Source: Oncomelania hupensis
Taxonomy: Eukaryota; Mollusca; Gastropoda; Littorinimorpha; Pomatiopsidae
DNA: 64,000 nt
Direction: 5' to 3'
Assembly: GCA_036898135.1 (NCBI GenBank)
Contig: CM072514.1
Coordinates: 12,264,824-12,328,823 of the forward strand
This document shows, in pieces, positions 11,301 to 26,100 of this stretch (position 1 is the stretch's first letter; each line of letters starts with the position of its first letter). Made by a program: the position numbers and the translations under genes. Under the pieces are notes generated by a model that searched no databases, was not told the DNA's origin, and saw nothing but the letters and a program-made list of their open reading frames with translations.

Positions 11301-14300
11301 AACAGGTTGAGTGGATAAACAATTTGAGTTACACATATCAAAATCCAAGCATCGGGGCTGAATCAATCTATTAATAAATACGTGTAACACATTATTTATT
11401 CATAATTTATTCACTAGAAAGAAGAAAAAGAAGCGACGAAGAAAGAGAAGTAAAAACAAAAAGCAATGGATTATACATGACACTCACAGGTAGTGAGGTG
11501 TGTTCTTTGGCTGCTGCCTCCAGTTGTCTCATCTTTGCGTCTGCCTTGAATTTGTGAGCTCTCAGTTCTGCCGCCTCTTCTCTGAGCTCACACAGTTCAG
11601 TCTGAAGCAACAATAATATTTTTTTTAATTTCAGTCCTCATAAATTTCGCTTTCACTTCAGGCACAAAGGTAAAGATAAAAGTGTTGCCGTTTGATTCAA
11701 TCCTAGGGGAGAGGATCGTTGGGAATCTCCATTTTCTCTAAAGTCACTTCCTACCTGTTTTGGGCTTCACCTAATTTGTTCCGGTGGAGCAACCCTCAAT
11801 GTGAATTGGAAAAAGGATCTGTGACGTTGAAATGGGGTGATTTTTTAGCCCTTTACTTATAGTTACCCACCTGTTTAGCAGTGAGTTCCAAATGCATGGC
11901 TTCCATTTGAGTCTTGAGGTCTTGGTTGGTTTTCATGTACAGGTCCAGCTCCTCTTGGTGATCCTTGTCCGACTGCTCGCGCATCTCTCGCAGCCTGAAA
12001 TACCAATGTCAACGATGAACAAACAAGCGGGCATAAATCAGCAAAATAGCACAAGCTACCCAAATCATCTTGCTTATCCTGCATCTCTGAGCAGACGTGC
12101 ACGTAAACAAAAAAGAATTTCACAAAGACCCAGAGAAGTATCCTGAGTAGCTTACAAACCTACACCGACTATTCCACTGATCTGCCTAACTTGGGTCACC
12201 AAATAACCTGAATCAATGATAGCCAAATACCACAATCATCTATCTTGACCACAAAATATATATAGTAAGTTATTAAAATGAGCTTAAAATCTGGTCTGTT
12301 TAATTTCATTCATTAATTTATTTCATCACTTTTACATAGCGCTCTTCCAGCTTAAGAGCCGCTCAAGGCACTGGTCAACACAGGCTCTAATTCCAGCTGC
12401 ACGAGGCACTCAGTTGCTGCCTTTTGGTGCATAGTTCGACTCCCAGATAGCTGGGCACAACCGTGGGCGACCGGGGAGGGCGTAGGAGGAGAAGGGACCT
12501 AGTGCGTGCTAGGTGTATTTGTGTAGCCGGCACTCACCCATCTTGGACATGAGCATCAGGATCTTTTAAAAAGTCCATGTGATGGAATGCATGTGCGCTC
12601 AGACTACACCTCGGTTTATACTCTCATCCGAAGTAGTAGGAACGCAGTGTCTAAGGGTGGTTTTTCTGTGTGTTTTGTTTTGTTTTTTACTCCAGGCCGT
12701 TTTAATGGGGTTTCAATCATTGCAGGCTGCAATGTTATCGCCGGACATTTGAGGACACTGCGTACACCACTGAGCTAACTGCGCTCTCTATCAAACATCC
12801 AACCAACTGGAAGAAGCTAATAAAGAAGTCCTATGTTGGGGTAGTTTCAACTGCTGTGGTGTAGCCGGTAAGTCCTATGTTGTTTTTAGGTAGAATGGCA
12901 GTTGATTCACTCCCTTGTAGTCAGCAGAAATGCACTGTAGTTATGCTTTTTCACCTATAAAACCACACATACGCAGGCACACCGAGACAGAAGGGAAAGC
13001 AACCAATGTATGCTTCTAGAGATATTATTAACAAAAGTACTGAGCAAAGTTAATATAAATATAAAACTAACAAGATTTTATTTGTTAAAGTGTTGAAAAT
13101 CCTTTTGAAACATATTAAATCAAAACTACATTAAAAATAACTGAAATAAACAGAAATAAATGATAAGCATTCATAAGTTTTTTTCTGTTTAAGGTTAGAA
13201 ATAATGTTCAAACATAGGTCAAAATTAACTTCGCACAACTTCATCAAAACTAACGGAGCAAACTGAAATAAATTAAATTAAATAATACTTAAGTAAACAA
13301 ATATTATTCATGAAAAGAGTGGTAACGTTATGACCAAGACACACTGAAATTTTAGTTTGACTTGGAGAAAGAAATCAAAATGAAGGTTCCGATGAGAAAT
13401 AGGACACAACTGTGTCAAGTTAACTCTGAGGTTCCAAGCAAGACAGCTTTTACCATTCAAATTAATTCAGTTACAAGAATTATCAACAAGTTATATAACC
13501 AAGAAAAATTTCAAGTGATAAAAACAAGGATCATTTCAACGCTGAAGCCAACAACATAAATAAAAGAGAAAATGAACATAACCACAATGATCATGTATAT
13601 GTATATATGATATTATAAATAAATACCGTGCCCTTGAACTAAATAAAACAAAAGAAAACAAAATCAGGAACCCATCAAGAATATTCCACAAACAGTCACA
13701 GGTAAAAATTTCAAAACAAATTTATGACAGGCGTTCAAGCATGGAGGGCTATTTCAGGTTCAAAATAACTGTTATTAGTTTTGTTTCACAGTCCCAAACG
13801 TGGAGGTTTCGAATCCCAAGCTCCTTGCTCTATTATTTATGAAAACTATCATACACCATTACATAGGGTTCATCTTACCCATTTTGCGTAAGGTTTATCT
13901 TACACTGCTTACATGGGCATACTTACACTGATTAAATAGGATAGTCTACAACACAGAAAGAAAAAAATAATCTGTTTTTGAACTGCGTAGTGCCTGAACA
14001 AATCGGTGTTACCTTACAGAATGGATTAACTAATGATACAAGAATAAAGAGAGGGGGCAACCAGGAGGATTTCTTTCAAAACAAGCCTCACAAATTGGAG
14101 AAGAAAAAAAAAAAAGGATGAGAAAGAATGTAGTGATTCAAACTGCGCTTGAACAGATCATGCCAAACAAGTACATGCTTTGAAGTTTCCCTCCAACAAA
14201 TGCCTTGATAACTGCACATTCTCAGTTCTGTTACTGTAGAACTTATAGAGCGCTGAAAGGGAATTGCGTAGTACAAAAGCAGGGTGGGCGGATTGGGGGG

Positions 14301-17300
14301 AGGTGGGTTAGAGGAGAATGGAGGTAGGGGGGAGAGGGAGGGGAGAGTTGAGTGGTTACTTTCGTCAGTCAGCGGCTATTGTTGCTAAATATTACAGTGG
14401 AAATGTATTCTGACCGCAAATTGTCATTGGATCGCAATAAAATATATCATCTTGCTCTGATGTTCCTCTTTATCTAAATGGGTTTTGAACAACTGCTGGT
14501 GGACTCGCTACCTTGCTGTAATATACGTCATTTTATGAAACATTAATAATACTCAAAAAACAGGATGCTATCACATGCTTTTTCTTCAATCAAACTCAAA
14601 GCAAGGCGATCTAAAGAGATCAATATTACCCAAGGTGGAATGGACGACAATTTTATTTTTTATATTTAGATTGATGGCAGCTAACGTTATAACTGAAGGA
14701 TGGGAGGAAACCAGAATACCCGGAGAAATCCCTTGGTGCCCTGAAAAATCCCATACCAAGACAAGTTCGCCACACACCGGTTCAAATCTGTGATCCACCA
14801 AGTCATATGGATTCAAAGTTGATTCTACTTCGCAATAATAATAAAATGTTACTGTCGAACTTGAAAGTAATTTTAATTACGCATCTCAGACACAGTTTAT
14901 TCTACAAGTAGCTAGCTACTGGATAAAATTATCATTGGAGAAGCTATTCACAAAACCTGTGCCTAAACAAAACCAAACCACTACAAACAACACTCCAGTG
15001 CAAAAAATGATGTTCTATTATTATTATTATTATTATTATTTCATGAGAAAAGCATGAGTTAGAACGAAGATTGATGATTTGTACCTTCCCAACAGTTGAA
15101 GTCGGTCTAAAATTACTTGTTTCATTCTGAAGTCAACAGAAGAAAAAAAAGAAAAGTGTGAACATAAAAATACCCTAGACATAACCTATTTAATGGATTC
15201 TGAATTCATAGGAATTAAAAGAAAGAAAATCGTCACAAAAATACTCCCAGACAGCCTGTTTAATTTTTCATTATAATTTTTTCTTAGATCGAACAAAGAG
15301 ACTCCAGAAAGAGGAAAAATGTCTATATAATACCTCAGAGAAAGTTACTGTATACTGTCACAGGATGTAGTACAAGCAAATATTGCCATGCACAGAAACA
15401 CAAAACAACATTAATTATTTATTGTTCTAATATAGCGCTTTTCCAGTTCAAGAGCCGCTCAAAACGCTGGCCAAAACAGAATCTAAATAAAGCTCCCATT
15501 TAGAAGTAATAACATATTTTTGTCTTCGAACACCTAAAATCAGTTTCTGGGTGGAAAATCTTAAAAAGATTGCTGCAAGCATGCGAGTTAAAATTGAAAC
15601 TGTGTACTTTCACTGGTCCAGCCTTACCCCCACTCCCTAACCCTCTCTTCACCCACCCCCCTTAAACACAAACAAACAAAATAACCAAACTACAATCAAT
15701 ATAGGATAATTTCAAGGAAAGTTTGGGACCCATAATCAACATAGATGACATTCGATGTAGGAAATCTTCATAGTAAAAACTTGAGTAAAGGGTTACGTCC
15801 AGAATTGCAACATGGCTTCGTATTTGAATTTCAGTGGCATTAAAGTGATTCTATCATCACTGTAGTCAAACAAGTAACGTAAATAAAACTGTTGATTTTA
15901 AAAACATGAATAAAATACAAAATAAATAAATAAAAATATACATAAAAATGTCAATAAATTTGACAGAATACAAAAATAAAGATTAAAATAAATACAGAAA
16001 TAAATTTAAAAAAAAACAATTTCTCTTTCAAAATATACCCACCTCTCAATCTGCCGGTCCTTTTCTGTGATGGACTCCTCAAGACTGGAGACTGCACTGT
16101 CTGTAGAATCGGTGAACGTCAGACGAGATTTGACCTGTGTTAGCTGTTCTTCTTTCTCTTTCATCATATCTTCCTGCATTTCAATCTGTGGAGAGGAAAA
16201 AAAACAAAAAAAAAACAGAACATTTATAAAACCAAAATTCCTTCTCTTTCATTTCTACTGCACCCTCCTGAGTTTATGTGTCATAGAAAGTCACAGATTC
16301 TTTGTTTTATTGTTAAAATTAAAGGCTAAAAAAACTGTTTAAGTTACTTCTCACAAGCATTTACAAGAGGCATGAATACAACAGACTGTTTTGCAACCAG
16401 TGTATCAGGTTAGTTTTGAACAGAGGTCTACGCCAGAGCACCTTAATACATGTACAGGAAGCATTGTATAGTTTCTGCAAAATAATGCACCTATGGAATG
16501 CTTTCCTCCATGAACTCTTAGCGTCCTATAGCGCGGTAATGCGCGCCTCGCCCGTAATCCTGAAGCGCGGTAATGCGCGCCTCGTTAGTGCACCTTTTAG
16601 TCATGAAATCACAGGAAATAGGAACTCTCCAGTGTGTGAGAGAAGGTTTAGTCAACTTCCGGAAAGGTTCCCGTGTGTTTTCCGCTATCGTTTTCGCAAG
16701 TTTGACGTGGTTTTGTGTACTTTTTTAACGATTTTGTTTGAGGTTTGAGTTTGCGAAATTTTCGGCCATGATGGCAGGGGATAGCTCCGACAGTAATAGT
16801 GAGTTTGGTAATCTTATTGATGAGCTTATTGCTGAAAGAGCACAAGAACTTGGTGTAGACAACCAGAGTGAGTTTTCTTGTCTGTGTTGACTGTCTGTGC
16901 ACACATTCACAGGCAATCCACACTGTCTTGTTGTTGTTTTATTAACATAGTCCATAAAATACCCGTAATTATGAATTAATTACAAGATTCCAACAGGTAA
17001 AAATAGTACTAAAGTCAAAATGGTTCTTTGGGTACATAGAATAACCATTTTGTAAACATATCCTAAAATATGAAGTTAATGTGACAATAAATAAATTTTT
17101 TGCAATTTTTTCAAATTCATAACCCAATTTATTGCAATAAACTTGAAATCCTTACAGGATATAGGCGCAAATGTACAGAAAACCTTATAGGACGCCAAGA
17201 GTTAAAAAGCAAAAGAGTAATTTTGCCCTACCAATCTGGCAGAGTATGCTGAAACTGTTGTCAATATTGATCATTTTAAGGATAATATAGGAAAGTTGGC

Positions 17301-20109
17301 AGATTAGGCACATTCTGTTACCTTTAATACACCCAATTATAGGAATGAAACTAGGGTCAAGATTGTGACTGTGTTGGCTAGAGGAAGCAACACCATCAGT
17401 AAGGCGCAGACGGCAATGAGTTAACTCAGCATCTATAATCGTGATGATCATGACGCATTGATTTATAACGCACACAACTCTCGCCATTACAGTGATTTAA
17501 GGCCCAAAAACATGATCATAGACAAACCCTTAGGTAAATGGGAAAAAACAAAAATACACAAACACACAAAACATCCACTGTACCTTTCTCTGTAGCACTG
17601 TAATTTTGCGTTCTTTGGTGTCAATCTGGTCCTTGAGTTCAGCGATTTCAGATTCCAGGCGTCGTTTGTCTGAAGAGGCCGCCTGGGACTCCTTGCTCTT
17701 GCGTTCTATGGTGCCGTCTTTGTTCTTCAGTCGCTCTTGGAGACCCTCAATCTGGGAGGGAAAAAAACAAAACAAAGAAAATAAATACAGAAGCAGAAGG
17801 AGAAGGAGAAGGGGTACATATGTTAACACCAAATGACAAATTACAGTTCACAAGTGCTGCACGAACATCTCAATACAAATTGTATCAATGTGTCAACAAA
17901 TGTAATGTAGTTTGTTGTCCTATCCTATCCTATCCCTTAACTCGGAGGTCGTAGGGGCACCACAGATTTTCGTAGTTTGTTGTCATATAACAAAAAATGC
18001 AATAGACTTATAACTTAAGCTCTTATGCATGTCCTACTTAGGCCGACATTCTCATGGGAGGTTTTAAATGTCAGTCTGAACTTTTCTTTCGTAATATTTA
18101 CTACTATCAATAGTTTGTTTCTGCACTCTGCATCACACCTGTGCTTGCAGGAACATGCATATAAAAAATCTGGACTTTGCACCCATGCGTCTTTCCAAAG
18201 TAAAGCAAGCAAGCACAACACATGTTGTTCACTAACGTCAGCCTGCAGCATGGTGACTTGTTTCTCTTTAGCAGCCAGCTGTTCTTTCAGGACAGTGACG
18301 TGATGTAACGTCTCCTCATGCTGACGTTTGACTGTCTCCGCCTGTAGCTGTAGGTGGGCGAACTCTCTCTCCTTCCTGCTCAGCTCGTCCTTCACACCTT
18401 GAAGCTGCGGGATGCAAACAAGCATATTATATTATCTCAACAACAACAAAAGTTTTAAAAACAGTTCACATTTTATTTCCAAGGAAAATTAGACAAGGAC
18501 AAAGACAAAGAACTGTGCCTGTGAGACTGCAAGAAAGGATGTATTTCATGGCTGCCATGCCACATCAAAATCCTTGTAACATTTTACTTGCTGAATAAAT
18601 AGTCTTATGTCTTAGCTGGTGTCAGCCAATGAAGAAAAGTGACCGAAACAAATGATTTCACTGCAATAACATAAAAAGTTCTCATTGAGTTGAAACTCCC
18701 GGTACCTCAAATCGCAGCTGCTTGTCCTTGATTCCAGGGCTGGAAGTTAGGTCGGTCATAGAGAAGTCTTCCTTGGATTTAAACAGTTTGTCCTCCAGTT
18801 GCTGAATCTCCTTCTCTAACGACACTATCCGTGCATCCTGAAATAAAAGTATCCAGGATTGGTTCAAGGGAAAAGGTTTTCCTGTATCTATTTGTCTGCA
18901 ACATTTTTCTTGGAACTAAATATAAAACTATATTAATCAATGTTTCATATATTATGCATTCACACATTCCGGTTATATTATAATTTCATGCTAAAAATAA
19001 GAATCCAATTACATTGATGAACTTTATAAAATGGACTGAAAAGTGGCAAGAGTTTTAGTACCATTAAAAAAGTCTACCAAACGGCGAATATGAATAATAA
19101 ACAGAAAACCGCAAGCATTCACATTTACACAATTATAAAATATAACTATGGACAAGTAATTTCAGTTTAATAAATGCATATATTTGTTGGGGTTTTTCCC
19201 TTTACAACCTTGCTTTTGCCTGTCAACATTTTAGACCAAGAAAATAGTTTTCTCTGAAGGACAGGCTGAGTTTATTATATTCTTCAGACATTATTTTCTT
19301 AACTGTTTGGTCATAGGGGAGAGCAAATTTTTGAATAATGATGATGATGTCTAGACACTTCTTCCACATAGGTATCACTCTCTTTTCTCAAGGCCAGATT
19401 AATGAGGATTGTGACCGTCTTCTCTGCCTTGCAGGTTTACTTCCCCAGTTCCCAGACACATGGTATTTTTAGCACATGAGACACATTTAGTTAGTTTATA
19501 AAAAAAAAAATAAACACGCAAATAAATCACCTTAGCTTCAATCATGGCAGTCAAGGTGAGGTTGCTACTAGCGAGATGCTGGGATGATTCATCGCCACTG
19601 GCAGTTTCCTGCAAAATAAATTGTTTTAAAGTTCAAACTTTCTCACAATTCAATAGCAGTACTGGCAATCCTGGCAACGGTGTGCAGCATTAACATTTGG
19701 CCAACAACGGCATCACTAACCATTTTCATCAACAATATGTTTCTGGCATGACTTTTTGAAGTGTTATGGTTGATTTTCGTACAGTTGTTGATCTGCCACT
19801 GCAAAATGTTAGGAATGTGCTGTAGGACATGACTAGGGTTTGTTAGTGTTGTTGTGTCTTTTTCCTCACTAGCTCTCTCCCTCACAGATTTTACTTCCTT
19901 GGTTTTAAAATTTAATCAGTACTGACAGCCAGGGTGAAACTGTCTCATGCTTCTACACAGTGTAAGGTCACCTACTGAACTCTGAACTTCTCAAACAGAG
20001 AGCCAGTGCACTGAGCACTTACAATACAACCACATAAATAGGAATAAACATCAAATACTGATATTTAATAATAATAATGGTAATAATGGTAATAATGATA
20101 ATAATAATG

Positions 20110-20164
<55 letters not shown>

Positions 20165-23100
20165 TAATAATAATAATAATAATAATCAGCTTTTATAAAG
20201 CGTGATTCCTCATGAAAGCGAGTTCAAAACGCATATCTGGAGCCCTGAAAGGTACTGCTAAGGTAGTGATATGTGGTAAAAAGAAAGAATTGAAAAGTAT
20301 CTATGTACATAAAAGACCAATAATTAATCTGATACAGTGCACTTTTCTGCCAAAAGAGCAACTCAAGGCATGTAATGTAAACAAAGTCTTTTTTTTTTTC
20401 ACCTGAGCATGAAGTCTTCGAATAGTGGCATCCTTTTCCTCTAAGGCGGACTCAAGTTGTCGGATCTTGGCGGAGTCGTGCGCGGACTGGGCTTGTAAGT
20501 TTTCAATCTGCTGTCGCTCATCCTCCAGCTGGTTGACTGGTAAACCCTTCCCCTGAAATGGGTTCAAATGCTAAAGCACCCACTCAGAATAAGTATACAA
20601 CCAGCGAGCATAACAAACAACCTTCACACAAATTGTACTAATAAACCTCTCTCAGCATAAATAAACCTCTCTCAGCATAAATAAACCTCTCTCAGCATAA
20701 ATAAACCTAGGTGTGCATTTCTCTAGGTTGAAATCACTACATTACATTACATTATTATTGCTTTAGGTCCAGCGGACTCTTCCGAGCCAAATCAGGACCG
20801 GACAACCCCCGATCCGCATAAAAGATCTGCTGAAACAACCCTAGTGGTAAAACCGAAAGCTCTCCACCAGCCAGTCACTTTACAATAAAGACATCCCACG
20901 CAGAAACAAAATAGAATACAAACATCATTATAAATTATCAACAAAACACATACATATAAAATGCCTACATTGCTAAATAATACAGACCTGCCTACCCCCC
21001 TCAGAGTAAAAGCGGGAGACATTATATAATAACAATGGGACATGGCATTAGCGTTAAGCAGGACGTGTTTGCAAACAATAAAGATTGAATAATATGTATT
21101 TCGTGACATGTCAAAAGCGCGAGTCTCCCGCCAAAAGCGGGAGAGTAGGCAGGTCTGATAATAACATCATAGGAAGCCCTAGTGACCACCTGGCAGAAAG
21201 CGTCCAATATTCCCAAGCTGATCCAACAGACCTCATACACAAACAAGGAGTCTTGTCCCGGAAGAGTTTTCAAGAAAAAAGGTAGGAGACTGGTCTAGCG
21301 AAGAAGACGATAGTATGATAGTATAGCAGATTGATAGAAAAGAGCAGGAATGAGAAAGAGCAAATGAGAAAGACAGCGACAGTGGGAATTTAAAGCACTA
21401 AATTTCCAGAAAGTGGGGATACTATTTATACTGAAACCCCCAACGGGGGTGTTGAAATCACTAACGGAAAAATATTTCCATGTTGACTATTCACTGAAAA
21501 TGTGGTACATGATTCAACCATTAAATAAAACTACACAATTAAGTTACGTGCCTAATTATTTTTAAATCTGATAAAATACTTCATGACTTTGCAAAGTAAA
21601 AGACATTTGTAATCAAGCAAAACTGAACTGTCTGTATACCTGCAGCATGTCCAGCAGTGTTTTGATGCTAGCATCTCGAGCAGCTAAGGTTTGTTTCTGT
21701 GTCTCAATGCGGATTTCAAGTTCGTCGACCGTCCGTCGCAGGATCAAAAGCTCCTTGGCTTGACTCTCTTTCTCCATGCGCAGGCACTCCAGCTCCGAGG
21801 CGTTGGCCGCAGCGATGACATCTGCCCCCTCACCTGTCCCCATCTTGCCTCCAAGGTCATGGAAGAGGTCACGATGTCTCTGAAATCACAAGAACGTGGA
21901 GATAAATTGCGTGTGTGTTAATCTTGACAGAATGACAGTGTAGTAAAACTGAATCAGTTATTATTACCCTGTTATCATCAACATGCTAACTCTTTCCATA
22001 CATTTTTAATTGTATGAGTCTCGGTCAGCAGCAGTTTTATTATGTATAAGCAAATAATAATGGATCACTTCTAGACATAACAAGTGTTGTCAATCTTGCA
22101 ACATGTTTAGTGGCTGCCAAAGAAAATCATATCCATGGAGATCACATGTCTTTTACTCGTATTAGTCAAGACCGCATACATCACGGAAAGCACACACTTC
22201 ACACTCACACACAAACAAGCCACACCACACAAACGACATACACACACACGTGCCCGCAAGGTCTAGCCAAAACTTAATCATCGACTCTTAGAACAATCGT
22301 GGCTATATACAACTAAATGAACAAGACCAAGAAAGACATTGGAGCTACAAGTGACTTATGATGCTGAATGAAAAGAATCCATAAAGCGTTTGATGATTTT
22401 TGCTCTTTATCTGATGGTTGTTCAGCAACAATGAACTTACCCAAACTAAAGAGATAAAGTCTTGTGTAAATACAACATTTCCAATCAAACAATGGCAATG
22501 AACTTATCCAATGTAAATAGATTGTGTCATGTGTAAATAGATTGTGTCATGTGTAAATAGATTGTGTCATGTGTAAATATGACACTTCTCATCGAATAAC
22601 GGCTGTGTCTATGCATGCTATTCTGAATAGCATATTCACTGTCAACTTGTTCTCTCACAATGTCTGTGTCTTGCGTCTTTGCGTATGTCACCTATGTGTA
22701 ATTGACCGTGTTATTTCTATGGCTATTTGGGAGTTCATTGTTCCATGTTCATGACACAAACTGGAAAATTCTGAATTAATTATAAAGCAAATAATTATAT
22801 AGCATCGATTATTATTAATATTATAATTATTATTATATCAACAAGTACACGCTATAGCTTCAGGTCCCTGAAAATCAAATCCGTTCAACAACAAAGCCTA
22901 CATCTGGGCACAAATGGTTTTTACTGGTAATTTATTAAATGTTTTGCAAAATCAAAGCATACTTCAGACTCATATAGCACTGCCATCTCTTAAATTCCTA
23001 TCCTATCCCATAACTCAGAGGTCGTAGGGGCACCACAGATGATCGTTTAACCAGCGTACTCCATCTTTCCTTGTCCTCAGCAACCCTGATTGTTTCGCTC

Positions 23101-26100
23101 AGTGTCAAACCAGTCCATTCTCGAATGTTGTCCTCCCACCTCTTTTTCGGTCTTCCTCTTCTTCTACCTCCTTGCACTGTGCCTTGCAGGAAGGTCTTTG
23201 CAAGACCTGATGATCTGGTGACGTGGCCATACCATCGGAGTTTCCGTTTTTTCACCACTGTGAGCAGGTGTAAATGGTTTTATTCATCATGCAGTGTGTC
23301 TTGGGCAAAAAAGACCTGGCAGGGCCCAATCCTCTCCAGGCTGTTGGTCACAGCCGATATCCACGAATACAGTGTGGCTCGCCTTGGTCGTTGAACCTGT
23401 AGTAACATGAAGTTCCTCCATCCTGGCCGATGACTTCTGTGTAGAAGACTTTCGCCCAGTGATGCCGTGCTGACATCACCCCTGTTAGAGGCCTCTTACG
23501 ACACCATGGGAAACGGTGGGTCTATTCTAATCAGTGCCCAAACCCACAGGGCATATCTCTTTAATTAAAACAAAACAATTAATTTTAAAATCCAATCAAA
23601 GGTTACTGCTCAGAACAGTGCCACAACAGAAAGGATCTCAAATAGACTAGACTGGTCGTGCAGCAAAGACAAGAGTCAAGAGATTCTAGACATTTAATCC
23701 TATTAAAACTTGATACGCTAACTGGTCGTGCAAAGACAAGAAGAGTCAAGAGATTCTAGACATTTAATCCTATTAAAACTTGATACGCTGACTGGCCGTG
23801 CAAAAGACCTATCCTATTAAAAACTTCCTATACTTCTGTGCTTGAGCTGACTAGGAGTATCCATAACATAAACATTTCTTAGCAACTAAAACTGACCTTT
23901 TCTGTAATGCATAACTTATTTGTATTATCAGGTAACCACCTGCTTGTCCCCTAGGCATGGCTAGTGACCCCAAAAATGAAATATCTCCCCCACCATCACC
24001 ATCATCTCATTTCACCTTTTCAATCTCTCACCATCTAAACAACCTGTCAATTCATTTTGCAGCTAATCTTAATTATAGGATTTGGATTATTGATCAAACT
24101 TTGACCCATGTGAGTGAAATTTAGGTCGCATTCTCAGTGAAGGACTAATAGCCACAGTGCAGTACTATCTAGAGTAAGGGAGAAATAGGATCCACGAACT
24201 GTAAATTCATTTTGGCTTTCAGCAGGCAGCCATCCTCCACATGGAGCATAGAACGAGTTAGCTTAGCAGGAAAAAAACAGATTTTAAATCCCATTATCAA
24301 AGAATGAATCTGAAGCAGGAAGTTTAAATGTCAGTGTCTCAGCACTTCACCCTCAAACGTAGCAAAAAAGAGAAGTGTGCCTTCTCTTAATCAGTAATTA
24401 TCTGCTCCATTAAAGATACCAGCTTTATTATCACTATGACTAAGACTCGCCTATGTGCACAAGGAAAAAGCCCTACTTCGTATGAATGTGTATTCTATAT
24501 ATAATTCTTGTACACAGACATGCCTGCACACACACACACACATACACATGCACCAGTTTATGGAAAGTGCAACATTGTTGTACATGTGTACACATACACA
24601 CACATATAAACAAACATTATCATTTTCTATTCTAACGAATTACTTTCTAGCCCCTCGCTCATCTGTCTGTCTATTATTCTTCTTCTCAATAACTCCACTC
24701 CACAGCCATGTTCCATAGGCCTGGCAGTACAAGACAAGATTTCTGCACCCATTGAATCAGCAAACAGGAAGTTGAGGAACACTAACACACACAAACACAC
24801 CCACACCCACTCCCTTCCCCTTCTTCTCTCACAGCACACACCACCCTGAAACTGTTATGTTAGACAACAGCTCTGTACCCCGCCCGGAATGGGACGATGA
24901 ACCAGCACCCTTTGAGACATGAAATAGGAACACACACACACTCGCTTCCTGTTCCACCCCCACCCCACCCCACTCTTCATTCCTTATGTATACAAGAATT
25001 ATGCACTTCACCCCACCCACAAAGAGAAAACAAACCCATTTGCTCTGTGATAAAGGTCACAGGGTGATGATGATGATGACTTGTTTACCCGCGCAACTCC
25101 ACTCTAGCACCATGCTCAGGGCGCACACAAAAAAAACAACAAATAAAGTTAATTGTCGCAATCAGAGGAACAAGTGCATTTTAAGATGCTTTTTGAAGCT
25201 GTCAACAGTGACCACATTTCTCAGGTCAGGAGGGAGGGCATTCCACAGCACGGGCCCAGAATGGGAGAAAGCTCTATAACCTAGAGACTTCTTTTTGTGA
25301 CTGTCAACACTCGGAGTCTTAAGCATAGATTGAGAGGAAGGTCGAAGCTGCCTTTGTGGGTTGTGATGGGGAATAATGTCCTGAAGATATGAAGGTGCAG
25401 TCAGCTCATTAAGGCAATTGAAGCAGAGAGAAAGAAACTTATGATCAAGTCGCTTTTTACTAGGAAGCCAGTTAAGCTCACTTAATACAGGGGAGATGTG
25501 TTCTCTCTGTTTCATTTGTGTGACTATTTGTGCCGCAGTATTCATAACACGCTGCAGATTATCCAGGTGCTTGTCAGGGAGACCTCAGAGGCAACTATTG
25601 CCCGTAGCCCAGCCTGGGCAAAATAAGGGCCACAGCAATGGATCTGGCTTCCCTAAGCCTCAAGAAAGGTTGCAATTTGCCAAGGCAGCATAGGTGAAAG
25701 TAACAAGCTCTAACAACTGCAATAACATTCTGTTCCATAGATAGAGAAGCATCGATCATAATGCCAAGGTCTCGGATGGTTGATGAAAACGGAATGGTAC
25801 ACTCTCCCACACACAGGCTATCAACTGCGACTAGATCAAGTTTATTCTTTGGACTACAGAGGAGGGCTTCAGTCTTGTCCTCATTCAATTTCAACAGATT
25901 ATGGGACATCCAAGTTTTCACCTCATTGCAACAGAACTCTTACCACAAAGGCAGCTTCGATCTTCCTCTCAATCTATACTTAAGACGCCGAGTGGAAGTA
26001 TTGGACTCTTAACATCGTTTCATCTCTAATGTCCTGAATTTTCAGAGTGAAGTATTGAGCGAGGGCGCTAGCTGCTTTGTCATTGATCAAATTTGGAAGT

